A stretch of DNA of 64,000 nt from Bacillus sp. es.036 (GTDB taxonomy: Bacteria; Bacillota; Bacilli; Bacillales; Guptibacillaceae), in assembly GCF_002563635.1 (NCBI RefSeq), contig NZ_PDIZ01000001.1, positions 1,674,001 to 1,738,000 of the forward strand, in the 5' to 3' direction. The first letter of the stretch is position 1; every line of letters begins with the position of its first letter. Under the pieces are notes generated by a model. The model saw nothing but the letters and a program-made list of their open reading frames with translations, had not been told where the DNA came from and made no database searches. Of the stretch, positions 18,055-27,908 are shown in pieces. The translations under genes were made by a program, and so were the position numbers.

Positions 18055-19542
18055 TTAAGAAGAAAGATGATAGTGCATTTCGATTAAGTCTTCATCTGAA
18101 TGTGGAATTTCTTTTCCTTTTACCATTTGAGCGCCGTTGATACATCCACTCGTAAGGAGAATAATATCGTGATCACGTCCAAGCTGCAGTGACTTTAAGA
18201 CACCTTCACGTCTTGTGTGTGTACGATAGATATTCGGAGCATTTGGATTCGAAAATCCAGACATCACCTTATCAACAATGACTGACGGCTCATGATAGCC
18301 TGGATGGTCCACGGTTACAATCACTTCATCTGCCCTACCTTCGATCGCCTTAGCCATTTTTGGCATTTTTTCAAAATCTCTTATTCCAATGCCAGCAATC
18401 ATGACGATTAGTTTCCGATGGTCTATTTTTTTCACTTCATCAACGAGACGAGTAAGAGCAACTGGTGTATGAGCGTAATCCAGAATAATCGTTTCACGAT
18501 TAGGCCCAGTTATGACTTGAAAACGACCTTCAGGACTTTCTAATCGCGGAAGCACTCCTATAATTTCGGATAATGAATAACCGAGTAATAGTGCAGTACC
18601 AACAGCCGAAAGAACATTCGCAACATTATAGTCAGCAAAAACCGGTACAAACACATCATACGACTCACCATGTGAAACAAGTCTAAAAGATGTTCCATTT
18701 ACTTGATAGCGAATGTCAGTAGCGATGAGGTCAGCCTCAGCATGTTGGTTTAAGCTATAGCTTACGATTCGATCGTTAAAGGTTCGGATCAGTTCGCTTC
18801 CCATTTCATCATCTACATTCACGACAGCTGCTTTTGCTTGATCAAAGAGTTTCATTTTACAAGCTCTATAATGTTCAAACGTATGGTGGTATTCCAGGTG
18901 CTCAGGAGAAATGTTTGTATGAATGGCTACATCAAAATTAATTCCATCAACTCGGTGTTGATCAAGGGCAATCGAAGAAACTTCCATTGCTACTCCCTTA
19001 TCTCCTGCCTCCACTAAATCATTGAAAATCCGATGGAGATCGAGTGATTCAGGTGTAGTAGGCGTGCTTTTTTTGTACGGAATCCTCTTTTTGGAAGACC
19101 AGATACCTGTTGTGCCAATCGAACCCGTTGGTAAACCAAGTAAGCTTAAGAGAGACCGAACATAAGCGGCAACTGTCGTTTTTCCATTTGTTCCTGTTAC
19201 ACCGACGGTTCTTAATTTCTCATCTGCGGTATCGTAATATTGTTTTGAAAAGGAACCCATCGCTTTTCGAACATCATCGACAAGAACAAATGTGCAATTT
19301 GGATAGCTGTGTGAAAGACTTTGAGTAAGATCCTCTCGGTCAGCTATGACAGCGACTGCTCCATTTTGAATGGCGTCTTCTATGTATAAATGTCCATCGT
19401 GATTCTCACCTCTTATCGCAAAAAACACGGAAGACGGCTCTGCTTTCTTTGAGTGAAACGTAAGTTGGGTAATCGTCTGATGGTCTGGCCCATCAATTTG
19501 AAAAATGGATGGATAGTCAAGTTTTGAAAAGTTAATCTTCAT
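18055..19542 (-). CDS. MurE-family ligase paralogue with altered substrate motifs
   Basis: 495 aa, full length for MurE (UDP-MurNAc-tripeptide synthetase). The Mur N-domain, central ATP-binding loop (TGTNGKTT, residues 116-123), lysine in ACKMKLFD and a C-terminal domain are present. Two MurE signatures differ. The DNPR motif that reads the diaminopimelate substrate is VDHPGYHEP (411-419). The GxGGDRDxxKRP segment is GIGIRDFEKMP. The gene is alone, not in a division/wall cluster, so it is probably a second copy beside a true murE elsewhere. It likely adds a different amino acid, or acts on a different polymer; substrate unknown. Start ATG follows GAGGAA. Confidence 0.8.
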   Translation of the reverse strand: MKINFSKLDYPSIFQIDGPDHQTITQLTFHSKKAEPSSVFFAIRGENHDGHLYIEDAIQNGAVAVIADREDLTQSLSHSYPNCTFVLVDDVRKAMGSFSKQYYDTADEKLRTVGVTGTNGKTTVAAYVRSLLSLLGLPTGSIGTTGIWSSKKRIPYKKSTPTTPESLDLHRIFNDLVEAGDKGVAMEVSSIALDQHRVDGINFDVAIHTNISPEHLEYHHTFEHYRACKMKLFDQAKAAVVNVDDEMGSELIRTFNDRIVSYSLNQHAEADLIATDIRYQVNGTSFRLVSHGESYDVFVPVFADYNVANVLSAVGTALLLGYSLSEIIGVLPRLESPEGRFQVITGPNRETIILDYAHTPVALTRLVDEVKKIDHRKLIVMIAGIGIRDFEKMPKMAKAIEGRADEVIVTVDHPGYHEPSVIVDKVMSGFSNPNAPNIYRTHTRREGVLKSLQLGRDHDIILLTSGCINGAQMVKGKEIPHSDEDLIEMHYHLSS

Positions 19543-19565
19543 GGTGAATTCCTCGCTTTAGCCGT

Positions 19566-19622
19566 ATTATTTACTTTTATTGGAAAATTTTTAAAACGAA
19601 AGTAAATAATCTAATTTTACTT
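19566..19622. repeat. Repeated TTTACTT boxes upstream of the MurE paralogue
   Basis: A perfect 12-bp inverted repeat (ATTATTTACTTT at 19566-19577, AAAGTAAATAAT at 19599-19610) is followed by a third box, TTTTACTT, at 19615-19622. It lies 24-80 bp upstream of the start codon at 19542 and could be a regulator binding site or an mRNA leader hairpin. Confidence 0.45.
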
Positions 19623-19706
19623 AAATTCCCCATTATTGCTTGATAAAAAACAATGACGTTACATATAGCATACTCAATTTAACCTACTTTTCATTCATAG
19701 GAAATG

Positions 19707-19737
19707 AACAGACAGCCTTGAAAAACAGCTGTCTGTT
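19707..19737 (-). terminator. Hairpin after the formamidase gene
   Basis: AACAGACAGC and GCTGTCTGTT arms with an 11-nt loop, 8 bp past the stop at 19745. The T-run is poor, so termination may be partial. Confidence 0.55.
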
Positions 19738-19744
19738 ATTCCTG

Positions 19745-21046
19745 TTACTTTTCTGTATTATAGTGATTTCGAACAAGGTCGGTTAGGCTAAGTTCATCTA
19801 GGAGATGGGCGGGAACTAAAAATGTAATCGTCACTACGCCTGGGTGCCTTCCGATTTCGATTGAACCTGTAATCGTTGCACGGTTCATTACTTCAGGAAC
19901 GGTAATGCCTAAAGTGTCAGCTGCACGCTTCAGTCCATTATCTGTTGCCTCATTAAGATCAGCACCGGTTCCGATAAAAGATACCGGTAATGACTCTTCT
20001 AATTTTGAAACACCGTACATATTCGCCACGCGCTTGGCTGCTTCTCTTTCTTTTGAAGTAAATGGCTTTGCCAAATGCGGTAGATCTTCTACTGTCGGGA
20101 GTAAAATAGGTCCATCTATCGTTAGGTCCTTAATGACGATCGCTTGAAGATTTACAATACCCGCAACATCAGCTGTATGACCTGCGATCTCTCCATTCCC
20201 CTGCATCGCATGCATGTCCCCGATATAAATACCTCCACCAGGTACTTTAACAGGACAAATCAATACCGCTCCTTCTCTAACACGATTAATGTCCATATGG
20301 CCGTCTGTCCGATCTTCCAATTCCTCTTTTGTAACACCATAATCATGAGGCGCATCAATTAGAAATTGACCGAAATCTCCGGCATTATGTGAATCAGGTA
20401 ATGGGCGGGAAGGCGTTGTTCCGAGCTGCCCGAGAAAAGGACGTAGTCTTGCCATCGTTCCTACTAGATCACTTGGTCCAAACGTAACAATTGGATTTTG
20501 GACAGAGTTTTCAGGAGTAGCCATAAAGGATTTACCATTTTGAGCTATATGAGTGGCTGCAGCTTCATCTACCGTAACACCAACCGTTCGATCAGAATCA
20601 AATGCCATTGTATACCCATTCGTAAAAACAAAAGGTGTTACATCTTCTCCACAATTCGAACAGCGAATCGCCTCTGGTCCGGTACCTTCAATTTTCGTAT
20701 CAGGATATAATTCTCCACAGCCAGGGCATTTCACCGCTACGAATGGATCGCCAACAAACCTTCCATCAACAGGTTGATCGTTTCCTGAAGAAGTTGCCAT
20801 TGAAGTAACCTGAACCGATTTAATGCGTATTGCAATTGCGTCCCCAACTTCAGCACCTTCTACAAAAACAGGCTTCGTCACTTCATGCCCACCGCGTAAA
20901 CATGGAGTGATCATTGGCCCCCAACATCCAGGTGCTGTATTTGCAACAATATGACCACCATCTTTCAATGGTCCGAGCATTTCTTTGGAAGGATCGAGTA
21001 TTCCGTTCGTAAATTCATTAACAAACACCGTTTGCTTTGCTTCCAT
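19745..21046 (-). CDS. Acetamidase/formamidase family amidohydrolase
   Basis: About 433 aa of the FmdA/AmdA family. It would hydrolyse formamide or acetamide to ammonia and the acid in the cytoplasm. The HIVANTAPGCWGPMITPCLRG segment, the insert with paired cysteines (CPGCGELYP ... CSNCGEDV, probably a zinc ribbon), the glycine-rich PGGGIYIGDMHAMQGNGEIAG active-site region and the EIGRHPGVVTI C-terminus are typical. The first ATG of the frame (21082) lacks a ribosome site; GGGGAG precedes the ATG at 21046. It is a single gene. Formamide versus acetamide cannot be told from sequence. Confidence 0.88.
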   Translation of the reverse strand: MEAKQTVFVNEFTNGILDPSKEMLGPLKDGGHIVANTAPGCWGPMITPCLRGGHEVTKPVFVEGAEVGDAIAIRIKSVQVTSMATSSGNDQPVDGRFVGDPFVAVKCPGCGELYPDTKIEGTGPEAIRCSNCGEDVTPFVFTNGYTMAFDSDRTVGVTVDEAAATHIAQNGKSFMATPENSVQNPIVTFGPSDLVGTMARLRPFLGQLGTTPSRPLPDSHNAGDFGQFLIDAPHDYGVTKEELEDRTDGHMDINRVREGAVLICPVKVPGGGIYIGDMHAMQGNGEIAGHTADVAGIVNLQAIVIKDLTIDGPILLPTVEDLPHLAKPFTSKEREAAKRVANMYGVSKLEESLPVSFIGTGADLNEATDNGLKRAADTLGITVPEVMNRATITGSIEIGRHPGVVTITFLVPAHLLDELSLTDLVRNHYNTEK

Positions 21047-21246
21047 TGCCTCTCCCCTTTTCATCTGTATTCCTTTCTTCATTATAAGAGTAATGTCGAT
21101 TCATGTAAAAAATTAATTGGCTAAAAACAAAAAAACTTTGAATTCGAAGGTTTATTACTTTCAAAAGTTAGTTATTTTGAAGTGATTGACGAATTCCAAA
21201 ACGTTGCCTATACTAAATAAACGCAAACATAGAGACGGGTGATGAA

Positions 21247-22320
21247 ATGGAATTTAAAATGCAGTATCTTTCCTTTTACTTAATCCAAGTAGAAGGAAGC
21301 GGAGAAAGTGAAGAACGACGCTACAAGCATTATCAAACACTTGATGCAGACAGCTATGAAGATAGCTCTCTCAAAGACTTTCTCAATGGTGAATTAACAA
21401 AAATCATGAAACGAAAAGTGGATCGTCATGCTAAATCTGAAGGTGCTCCAACCAAGATTGGCCGATTTATTGTCGAGCCTGGTCACGAGCTAACGTCCAA
21501 TCCCAACTATAATTTATTCGACCGCACCCGCTATGCCGAATCTGCGGATGATTTTGAAACATCTACTGACCAAATTGTACAAATGTATCTTGATACAAGT
21601 GCGATAAGAGGCGGGGTTTTGATTGTTGCGACTGCTAAATTAACAAAACTCTTCGATGATCCTTTTCTCTTTATCTTAAAATGTGACTTCGAACCAAAAG
21701 TAGCAACGATAACCGACGAAGATACGCTAATCCAAAATGTTGAAATGGCGATTACGACAAAAAGCATGAAATCTGTCCAGTATCCCTACATGCCAGAAGA
21801 AGGCATGATCGACAGCGCTGAAATTAAAGTCCACCAGTCTTCTCACGCCCGCTACTTTGAAGACTTCTTAAAATGGGTCGAATACGAAAAGTCGATGCCT
21901 GAAATTGTGAAGACGCAAACGATGGGCATGGTCCAGGAGCATATCCAAGAAACGTACCAGGAAGAAAGTGAAGAACGAGAAGAGTTTGAGCAAGCAATGG
22001 AAGAATGGTCTCAGAGTCCTAAGCGAGAGCTACAGGAGCGCTTTACGACCGAACAAGTCGTCGAAGCTACTTCACAAATCGTTGAGCACTCCCCTGACGT
22101 TGAATGGAAGCTGAAGCTTGACCACGTATCCGTGAAAGCGATGCTGTCTGACTTTGGCGAATCAATTCATCTTGCGAAGGTGAACGGAAAGTATGTGCTT
22201 GCGATTGAAGCCGATTCGATTACGTTTGAGAAAGGCTTTTCTCCTGTTGAGTTTCACAAGCCTGATACGCTTCAGGAAGTGGTGGAGCGGATTTATAAGA
22301 AGAATGAGAATGAGTCATAA
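21247..22320 (+). CDS. Uncharacterised protein, possibly DUF3900 family
   Basis: 357 aa, soluble, acidic, no signal or membrane segment. Residues 225-260 are rich in Glu and Gln (EEREEFEQAMEEW) and likely form a coiled helix. The N-terminal region (MQYLSFYLIQVEGSGES...) and the overall length resemble what I recall as the DUF3900 family of Bacillus; this was not checked. No catalytic motif is evident. Some features recall NdpA/YejK-type nucleoid-associated proteins, but that is a guess. It is monocistronic, with a terminator at 22369-22394. Confidence 0.7.
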   Translation: MEFKMQYLSFYLIQVEGSGESEERRYKHYQTLDADSYEDSSLKDFLNGELTKIMKRKVDRHAKSEGAPTKIGRFIVEPGHELTSNPNYNLFDRTRYAESADDFETSTDQIVQMYLDTSAIRGGVLIVATAKLTKLFDDPFLFILKCDFEPKVATITDEDTLIQNVEMAITTKSMKSVQYPYMPEEGMIDSAEIKVHQSSHARYFEDFLKWVEYEKSMPEIVKTQTMGMVQEHIQETYQEESEEREEFEQAMEEWSQSPKRELQERFTTEQVVEATSQIVEHSPDVEWKLKLDHVSVKAMLSDFGESIHLAKVNGKYVLAIEADSITFEKGFSPVEFHKPDTLQEVVERIYKKNENES

Positions 22321-22368
22321 TAAAAAAAATAAAAAGGCTACTCGTTTCAATCCTATATGAACTTTGAT

Positions 22369-22394
22369 AACCTCACTACTATGTGGGGTTTTTT
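22369..22394 (+). terminator. Terminator of the gene at 21247
   Basis: AACCTCAC, a 6-nt loop, GTGGGGTT and a T-run. Confidence 0.8.
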
Positions 22395-22550
22395 AAATAA
22401 AAGATCGTTTTAAGTTCGATTTTAATCGCTTCTGTAATAGGATGATTCATGTATAAATCAACATTTTGGTAATGAGTCCAACCCTTTTGTTTTATCCCCT
22501 CTTTATCCGGGTAAAAACCACTATCATTCAAGTAAGGTGGTATGACATTT

Positions 22551-23546
22551 ATGAAACCCTTTGAACCAACGATAAAATATCAAGTAGGATTAGGTACAGC
22601 ACCGCTCGGTAATATGTTTCGAGAAGTGCCAGAAGATGAAGCTCTGAGCACGATACAAGCAGCATGGGACCAGGGCATACGTTATTTTGATACTGCCCCT
22701 TTTTATGGAGCAGGACTAGCAGAGATGCGTCTTGGTAACGTGCTGTCAAAGTATAATCGTGATGACTACGTATTGAGTACGAAAGTTGGCCGTTATGTAA
22801 CCGATGACACGGAAGACAAGGAAGGCTTGTTCCAATATGCTCGCAATAATAAAGTGATTACGGATTACACAGAAGATGCAACAAAGAGGTCTATTGAACA
22901 AAGCCTTGAACGATTGAAAACGGATCGCTTAGACTATGTTTTCGTTCACGACGTTTCCCCAGATTTTCATGGGGATGAGTGGATCGGAAAGTTCGAAGAG
23001 GCTCGCAAAGGAGCCTTTCGAGTGTTGACGCGTCTTCGTGAAGAAGGCGTTATCAAATCATGGGGGCTTGGTGTCAATACAACAGAGCCAATCGAGATCG
23101 CGATGGAGCTCGAAGAATTCCGACCTGATATATGCTTATCAGCGACACAATACACTTTGCTTCAGCATGACCGAGCTTTACAGCGTATGATGAAGACAGC
23201 TGAAGAAAATGATGTAGCGATTGTCGTTGGCGCACCGTATAACTCTGGTGTTTTACTAGGCGGTGATTACTACAATTATGAGAAAGCAGATGACGATATT
23301 ATTACGAAAGTTAATCAGTTAAACGAAATAAGCAAAAAATATGATGTTCCTTTAAAAGCAGCTGCTCTACAATTCTCAACTTCTCACCCTGCTGTAAAAT
23401 CTGTGATTCCAGGTTCAACGCGTCCAGATCGGATAAAAGAAGATATTGAAATGATCCAACGCGATATTCCGAAAGCTTTCTGGAATGAATTATTACAGAA
23501 GGGGTTTATCTCTCCTGATGCCCCTTTACCTACTACGATTAAATAA
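22551..23546 (+). CDS. Aldo/keto reductase, D-threo-aldose dehydrogenase-like
   Basis: About 331 aa (beta/alpha)8 NAD(P)H-dependent oxidoreductase. The catalytic tetrad is visible: Asp and Tyr in YFDTAPFYG, Lys in VLSTKVG and His in YVFVHDV. The C-terminal VIPGSTRPDRIKEDI loop binds the nucleotide phosphate. The subfamily with YFDTAPFYGAGLAE and FVHDVSPD includes D-threo-aldose 1-dehydrogenase and pyridoxal 4-dehydrogenase; substrate is not certain. The ATG at 22542 is almost in contact with AAGGTGG, so the ATG at 22551 is slightly favoured. It converges with the HNH gene and shares its terminator. Confidence 0.88.
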   Translation: MKPFEPTIKYQVGLGTAPLGNMFREVPEDEALSTIQAAWDQGIRYFDTAPFYGAGLAEMRLGNVLSKYNRDDYVLSTKVGRYVTDDTEDKEGLFQYARNNKVITDYTEDATKRSIEQSLERLKTDRLDYVFVHDVSPDFHGDEWIGKFEEARKGAFRVLTRLREEGVIKSWGLGVNTTEPIEIAMELEEFRPDICLSATQYTLLQHDRALQRMMKTAEENDVAIVVGAPYNSGVLLGGDYYNYEKADDDIITKVNQLNEISKKYDVPLKAAALQFSTSHPAVKSVIPGSTRPDRIKEDIEMIQRDIPKAFWNELLQKGFISPDAPLPTTIK

Positions 23547-23561
23547 GTATCTTAACTAAAC

Positions 23562-23594
23562 AAAAATGGACTTCTCTACTGGAAGTCCATTTTT
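23562..23594. terminator. Bidirectional terminator between AKR and HNH genes
   Basis: AAAAATGGACTTC and GAAGTCCATTTTT arms with a 7-nt loop between two convergent genes; T-runs on both strands. Confidence 0.9.
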
Positions 23595-23621
23595 GTGTAT
23601 ATACTTTACCCTAATAAAAAA

Positions 23622-24539
23622 TTACTTCCTCATCCTCTTGCGTTTATGCCACTTGAAATATACTTTATTTTCAGGATGAATGCTAATTTTTTTGCGTTGA
23701 TTTAATCCGTACATGTCATAGTCATCTTCTTGAATACTTGAAGAAATGTGTAATCGACCCTGGCCGTCAAAGGCAATCAACCCCTCATCATAGAGAGCGG
23801 CGTGGTTTTGACAAAGTAGCACCCCATTAAAAGGATCCAATCGCTCATCGTTTGAACAATCCTTCCACGGTTTAGCGTGGCTTGCTTTAAGTAATTCCGG
23901 AAGTTTAATGGCACAAAGAGCACACTGACCTTCCCATAAAGGAGCAACTTCATTGCGAAACTTTAACTTTCCCCATCTCATTTTCATTTTCGCTTCTGAT
24001 TCTGTTTCCGTAATGATAGGTATTAGTGTATTACGTTCCGTTCTTCTAACTTCATCTACGGTTAACTCTAATTGTTCTTCATTTATACGATAAAAATTGG
24101 ACTCACTAATTAGCTCAAGCAGCTTAATTGTTAGTGCTTCATGACAAGGGTATAAATACCCGGGATTTCCACTTGCATCAAGTTGAAATGGTGCGTATTT
24201 AAGAGGTAATAAAGGTGAAATTTCTTCAAATTTTTCTCTTACATTTAGCGGAACGTCCAACTCATGGTATTCTAGCGCCACTAAATATCCTTTATCGACT
24301 ATCGTTTGATGCGATAAAGTTGACGTTTTCGCCTCCTCTTTACAGTCACTCTTAGCAAGGCTAACCGCTACAATCTCTCCTTTAACATAGTGGAAAATAG
24401 GATCTCCTTTTTTGACTTCTTTCAGCCTCTTCCACGAATGAGGCTCTTGGCCACCCCTATCTTCTTTCGGTGACCAGATCACCCCTGCTTCTTTTTCTTC
24501 AACATATGTATCTCCTTGCATGACAATAAAACTATTCAT
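23622..24539 (-). CDS. PUA/EVE-like domain fused to an HNH endonuclease, putative modification-dependent restriction enzyme
   Basis: 305 aa. The N-terminal ~100 residues (FIVMQGDTYVEEKEAGVIWSP, then WKRLKEVKKGDPIFHYVKGEIVAVSLA) look like an EVE/PUA-type base-reading domain. The C-terminus is an HNH_2-type nuclease: Cys206-x2-Cys209, His221 in ASHAKPWKD, Asn238 in DPFNGVLLC, Cys243 and His246. EVE-HNH fusions are known or predicted type IV restriction enzymes that cut DNA with modified cytosine. The gene is alone; no methyltransferase or other defence gene is beside it, which fits a type IV enzyme. All HNH residues are present. Function is inferred from architecture. Confidence 0.78.
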   Translation of the reverse strand: MNSFIVMQGDTYVEEKEAGVIWSPKEDRGGQEPHSWKRLKEVKKGDPIFHYVKGEIVAVSLAKSDCKEEAKTSTLSHQTIVDKGYLVALEYHELDVPLNVREKFEEISPLLPLKYAPFQLDASGNPGYLYPCHEALTIKLLELISESNFYRINEEQLELTVDEVRRTERNTLIPIITETESEAKMKMRWGKLKFRNEVAPLWEGQCALCAIKLPELLKASHAKPWKDCSNDERLDPFNGVLLCQNHAALYDEGLIAFDGQGRLHISSSIQEDDYDMYGLNQRKKISIHPENKVYFKWHKRKRMRK

Positions 24540-24671
24540 CTTTCTTCCTCCAACTGTTGTGCTTATTTCTCTAGTTGTTTATACGCTATCCAAGTTAAAG
24601 TATATGGGTGATCTGTGAATCATTCAAGTTATTGCGTATCTTAAATATATGTTTATGGTTCACTACTCCAT

Positions 24672-24700
24672 AAAAAAAGACCGAGCAGGCTCGATCTTTT
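24672..24700 (-). terminator. Terminator of the SDR gene
   Basis: On the minus strand AAAAGATCGAGC pairs with GCTCGGTCTTTTTTT; one pair is G-U in this direction only, so it points to the minus strand. Confidence 0.8.
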
Positions 24701-24728
24701 GCTAACGAACTATAAAAATGAGTCGCTC

Positions 24729-25469
24729 CTATTGCTGCATTGGTCGGACAACCACTTCATTCACATTCACATATTCAGGTTGAGTGACTGCATACACAAC
24801 CGCACGAGCAATATCATCCGCTTGAAGAGCTTTCATTGAAGAGGCACGATCTTTAAACATGTTGAGGACCTCTTCATCCGTAATATGATGAGTTAGTTCA
24901 GTTTCAACGGCACCTGGAGAAATATTCGTGACACGTACACCAGTTTTTGATAACTCTTTTTCAAGTCCCATTGAAAGGGCTCTTACGGCATATTTTGTAG
25001 CACTATACACGGCACTTGAAGCAAATACTTCATGCCCTGCTACACTTGAGACATTAATAATATGACCACTCTCTTGTTTTAACATATCAGGAAGCGCTGC
25101 ATGAATGCCGTATAGAACACCTTTAATATTCACGTCCACCATTTGACTCCATTGATCCACCTCATCATTTTTCATAAATGATAGTAGCATCACTCCAGCA
25201 TTATTGACGACGATGTCAACCTTTCCAAATTCTTGTTTGGCTTGCTCAACGAGTTGCTCCATATCTTCTTTTTTCGTAACATCCGTTTTCACTACAATGG
25301 CTTTTCCATTTGATTGATTCGTGATGAAGCTCGCTAAGTCAGTCAGTTTTTCTTCACGACGAGCTGCAAGCACAAGACTTGCTCCTTCATTCGCTAGTTG
25401 TTTCGCTATCGCCTCACCAATACCACTGCTAGCTCCAGTTACTATTGCTACTTTCCCATCAAGTTTCAT
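24729..25469 (-). CDS. Short-chain dehydrogenase/reductase
   Basis: 246 aa classical SDR. The cofactor motif is [12 protein letters not shown] (residues 11-22), with NNAG at about 90, the catalytic Ser in INVSSVAG and Tyr/Lys in [11 protein letters not shown], and [11 protein letters not shown] after them. The arginines after the second strand (AARREEK) suggest NADP(H). Substrate unknown; close relatives are broad-range alcohol or carbonyl reductases. It is monocistronic. Confidence 0.9.
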   Translation of the reverse strand: MKLDGKVAIVTGASSGIGEAIAKQLANEGASLVLAARREEKLTDLASFITNQSNGKAIVVKTDVTKKEDMEQLVEQAKQEFGKVDIVVNNAGVMLLSFMKNDEVDQWSQMVDVNIKGVLYGIHAALPDMLKQESGHIINVSSVAGHEVFASSAVYSATKYAVRALSMGLEKELSKTGVRVTNISPGAVETELTHHITDEEVLNMFKDRASSMKALQADDIARAVVYAVTQPEYVNVNEVVVRPMQQ

Positions 25470-25622
25470 CGATTGATCGCCTCCGCTTAGTTAAAGTTAT
25501 TCTTATTGACCATAGCACAACTTTCTAAAATGATTGAATGTTCTGCTCAATTAATATGTAAATGCTTCGTTACTGGTGTAAAATGAAGCACGATCTACCT
25601 CCATAAGAAGTTTCCTGCTTAT

Positions 25623-25671
25623 ACAAAAACGAAACTAACCAACAAAGCATCGACTTTGTTGGTTAGTTTCG
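25623..25671 (-). terminator. Strong terminator of fbp
   Basis: Perfect 18-bp arms (25630-25647 and 25654-25671) with a 6-nt loop, followed by TTTTT on the minus strand. Confidence 0.92.
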
Positions 25672-25691
25672 TAAAAAAGGTGCATAAACCG

Positions 25692-27623
25692 TTAATTGAT
25701 ATACCGATATTCCATTAATCGATTAAGAATATGAACTTCTTGCAGGATTTCTTCTCCAATGTTTGTTTCACGAACTTTTTTTCTTTCTAATTCCTTATCT
25801 ACTAATCGTTTTACTGACAATACATCTGCTCCGTGTAATAAAACTTCTTCTTTAGAATTAAATAATTTATGAGCAACAAGCTGCATGCCGTAAGAATTAA
25901 ATAATAACGTGTACCCCGCAATACCTGTTGTTGATTGATAAGCTTTCGAGAAACCGCCATCAATGACAATCATCTTGCCATTTGCTTTGATTGGATTTTC
26001 TCCATCAATTTCTTTAACAGGCGTGTGTCCATTTATAATATGACCTTGATCTGGATTAAGGTCAAATTCTGCTAGAATCTGGCGACAGATCTCTTCTTCT
26101 TCACGCAAATGATAATAGGGATTTTTTCTTTCTTTATGGCTCTTCTTATCACTTATAAAATATCTCTCAAACGTCGTCATTTCTCTCTTACCGAACAGAG
26201 AAGAATACTCGCCTGTCCACAAATACCAAACCATATCTGTCGAAAGGTCAGCTGTTTCTTCAGGATGTGCGAAAGCATGGCGTAAATAATTCTCAAAAAT
26301 ATCAAGTAACTCGCGACCGGCATACGTTTTATTTTCGATGATCATTTTTTCCATATTCCCATTCTCATCGAGAGGAATACATCCATGAATTAATAGATTA
26401 CCATTGTATCTTAGATAAAGACTGCCTTTTTTCATAAGGAAGTTCATATGTCTAGCAAGCTTTTCCGAGTGTTGTACTGAAAACAAAAGCTTGTTGATGA
26501 CTTCCTCCTCCTCCTCTAATAGCTGGTCAGGTTGATCTGGATTAATGGTTGAAAAACAGGTGTTTTCTAACGGATACGTTTGCCCATGAATCGTAATGGT
26601 GTTTTCTTGATAATCAATCTTCTCTAATAAAAGTCTTTCAGACATATTAAAGTAAGATCTTCTTTTGATGATTGGACTCTCGAGTTTAAACTGTATCATC
26701 GTGATCGCCTGATGTATTTTCGTGATTTGACATTTTTCATGACTCGTTTGTTTCTCATCAGATTCTCTCTTTGGCGCAAAAGCGGGATTATCATCATAAT
26801 ATTTTTCGGCGAGATTCAGTAAGGGTCTCAGATTTATGCCATAAACATCTTCAATGATTTCCAAATTGTTGTATCTAGCACAAATACGAATAATATTAGC
26901 AAGACATACTTTAGATCCTGCAAACGCACCAATCCATAAGACATCGTGGTTTCCCCATTGAATATCTACCGAATGATAGTGAATAAGGGTATCCATAATT
27001 TTATCAGGTTCTGGTCCTCGATCGTAGATATCCCCCACAACGTGAAGATGATCCACAACTAGTCTTTGCGTCGTATAGGCAAGCCCGGTGATTAGCTTAT
27101 CAGCTTGGTTCAGAGAGATAATTTGTTGAAGTATTTTATTATAATAAGGCTCTTTATTCGTAAGATCAGCCGTTTTATAGAGAAGCTCTTCAATGACATA
27201 AACAAACTGAGTAGGCAAAGCTTTACGTAATTTGGATCGTGTATATTTGGAAGAGGCATACGAGATGAGCTTTAGCATACGTTCAATCATCACCGTATAC
27301 CATTCGTATAATTCGTTATCATTACTGAATGAATGTTTAATTAGGTTGATTTTTTCTTCTGGGTAGTAAACGAGCGTGGCAAATTCATTCAACTCATCTT
27401 CTGGTAATTCATCTTTAAACAAGTCAGAAATTTTCTCTTTCACTTTACCTGAACCATTTCGTAGCACATGTTGAAAGGCTTGGTACTCCCCATGTAAATC
27501 ACTAACAAAATGCTCAGTTCCTTTTGGTAGATTTAGGATGGCTTTAAGGTTGATGATTTCAGTGACAACTTTTTCTTCACTATCATATTTTTGGGCAAGT
27601 AAATCCAAATGTTTTGTGTTCAA
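25692..27623 (-). CDS. fbp: Fructose-1,6-bisphosphatase class III
   Basis: 643 aa, matching the ~670-residue Firmicutes-type enzyme. It dephosphorylates fructose-1,6-bisphosphate in gluconeogenesis. It belongs to the metallophosphatase superfamily, shown by [27 protein letters not shown], a histidine in HGCIPLD and NGHTPV, all metal-site motifs in order. The start is TTG at 27623, nine bases after AAAGGGG; no better start is nearby. Monocistronic with a strong terminator. Confidence 0.95.
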   Translation of the reverse strand: MNTKHLDLLAQKYDSEEKVVTEIINLKAILNLPKGTEHFVSDLHGEYQAFQHVLRNGSGKVKEKISDLFKDELPEDELNEFATLVYYPEEKINLIKHSFSNDNELYEWYTVMIERMLKLISYASSKYTRSKLRKALPTQFVYVIEELLYKTADLTNKEPYYNKILQQIISLNQADKLITGLAYTTQRLVVDHLHVVGDIYDRGPEPDKIMDTLIHYHSVDIQWGNHDVLWIGAFAGSKVCLANIIRICARYNNLEIIEDVYGINLRPLLNLAEKYYDDNPAFAPKRESDEKQTSHEKCQITKIHQAITMIQFKLESPIIKRRSYFNMSERLLLEKIDYQENTITIHGQTYPLENTCFSTINPDQPDQLLEEEEEVINKLLFSVQHSEKLARHMNFLMKKGSLYLRYNGNLLIHGCIPLDENGNMEKMIIENKTYAGRELLDIFENYLRHAFAHPEETADLSTDMVWYLWTGEYSSLFGKREMTTFERYFISDKKSHKERKNPYYHLREEEEICRQILAEFDLNPDQGHIINGHTPVKEIDGENPIKANGKMIVIDGGFSKAYQSTTGIAGYTLLFNSYGMQLVAHKLFNSKEEVLLHGADVLSVKRLVDKELERKKVRETNIGEEILQEVHILNRLMEYRYIN

Positions 27624-27832
27624 ACTGATGTATCCCCTTTCAAATTACTGCAAGGTTTAAGATGAGAACGATTGCAACTAGCCTTACTAGGATTCATTTT
27701 TATAAATGTTTCTTTACATTGATAGTAACATATTTTTAAAATACTAGAATAGAGAATAAAGCAGCACTCTACTACCTCGTATGATACGAATGATTACTAC
27801 ACTGAAAGTTTCTCATTTAATGTAAAAGATAC

Positions 27833-27894
27833 AAAAAAGCAGTTCCATTTAGAGTGCACGATTACAATGTGCCTCCTCCAATGAAACTACTTTT
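27833..27894 (-). terminator. Terminator of folD
   Basis: On the minus strand AAAGTAGTTTCATT pairs (with G-U pairs) with AATGGAACTGCTTTTTT; an inner GCAC/GTGC helix caps it. Confidence 0.6.
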
Positions 27895-27908
27895 AACTTT
27901 ACTTCTTT

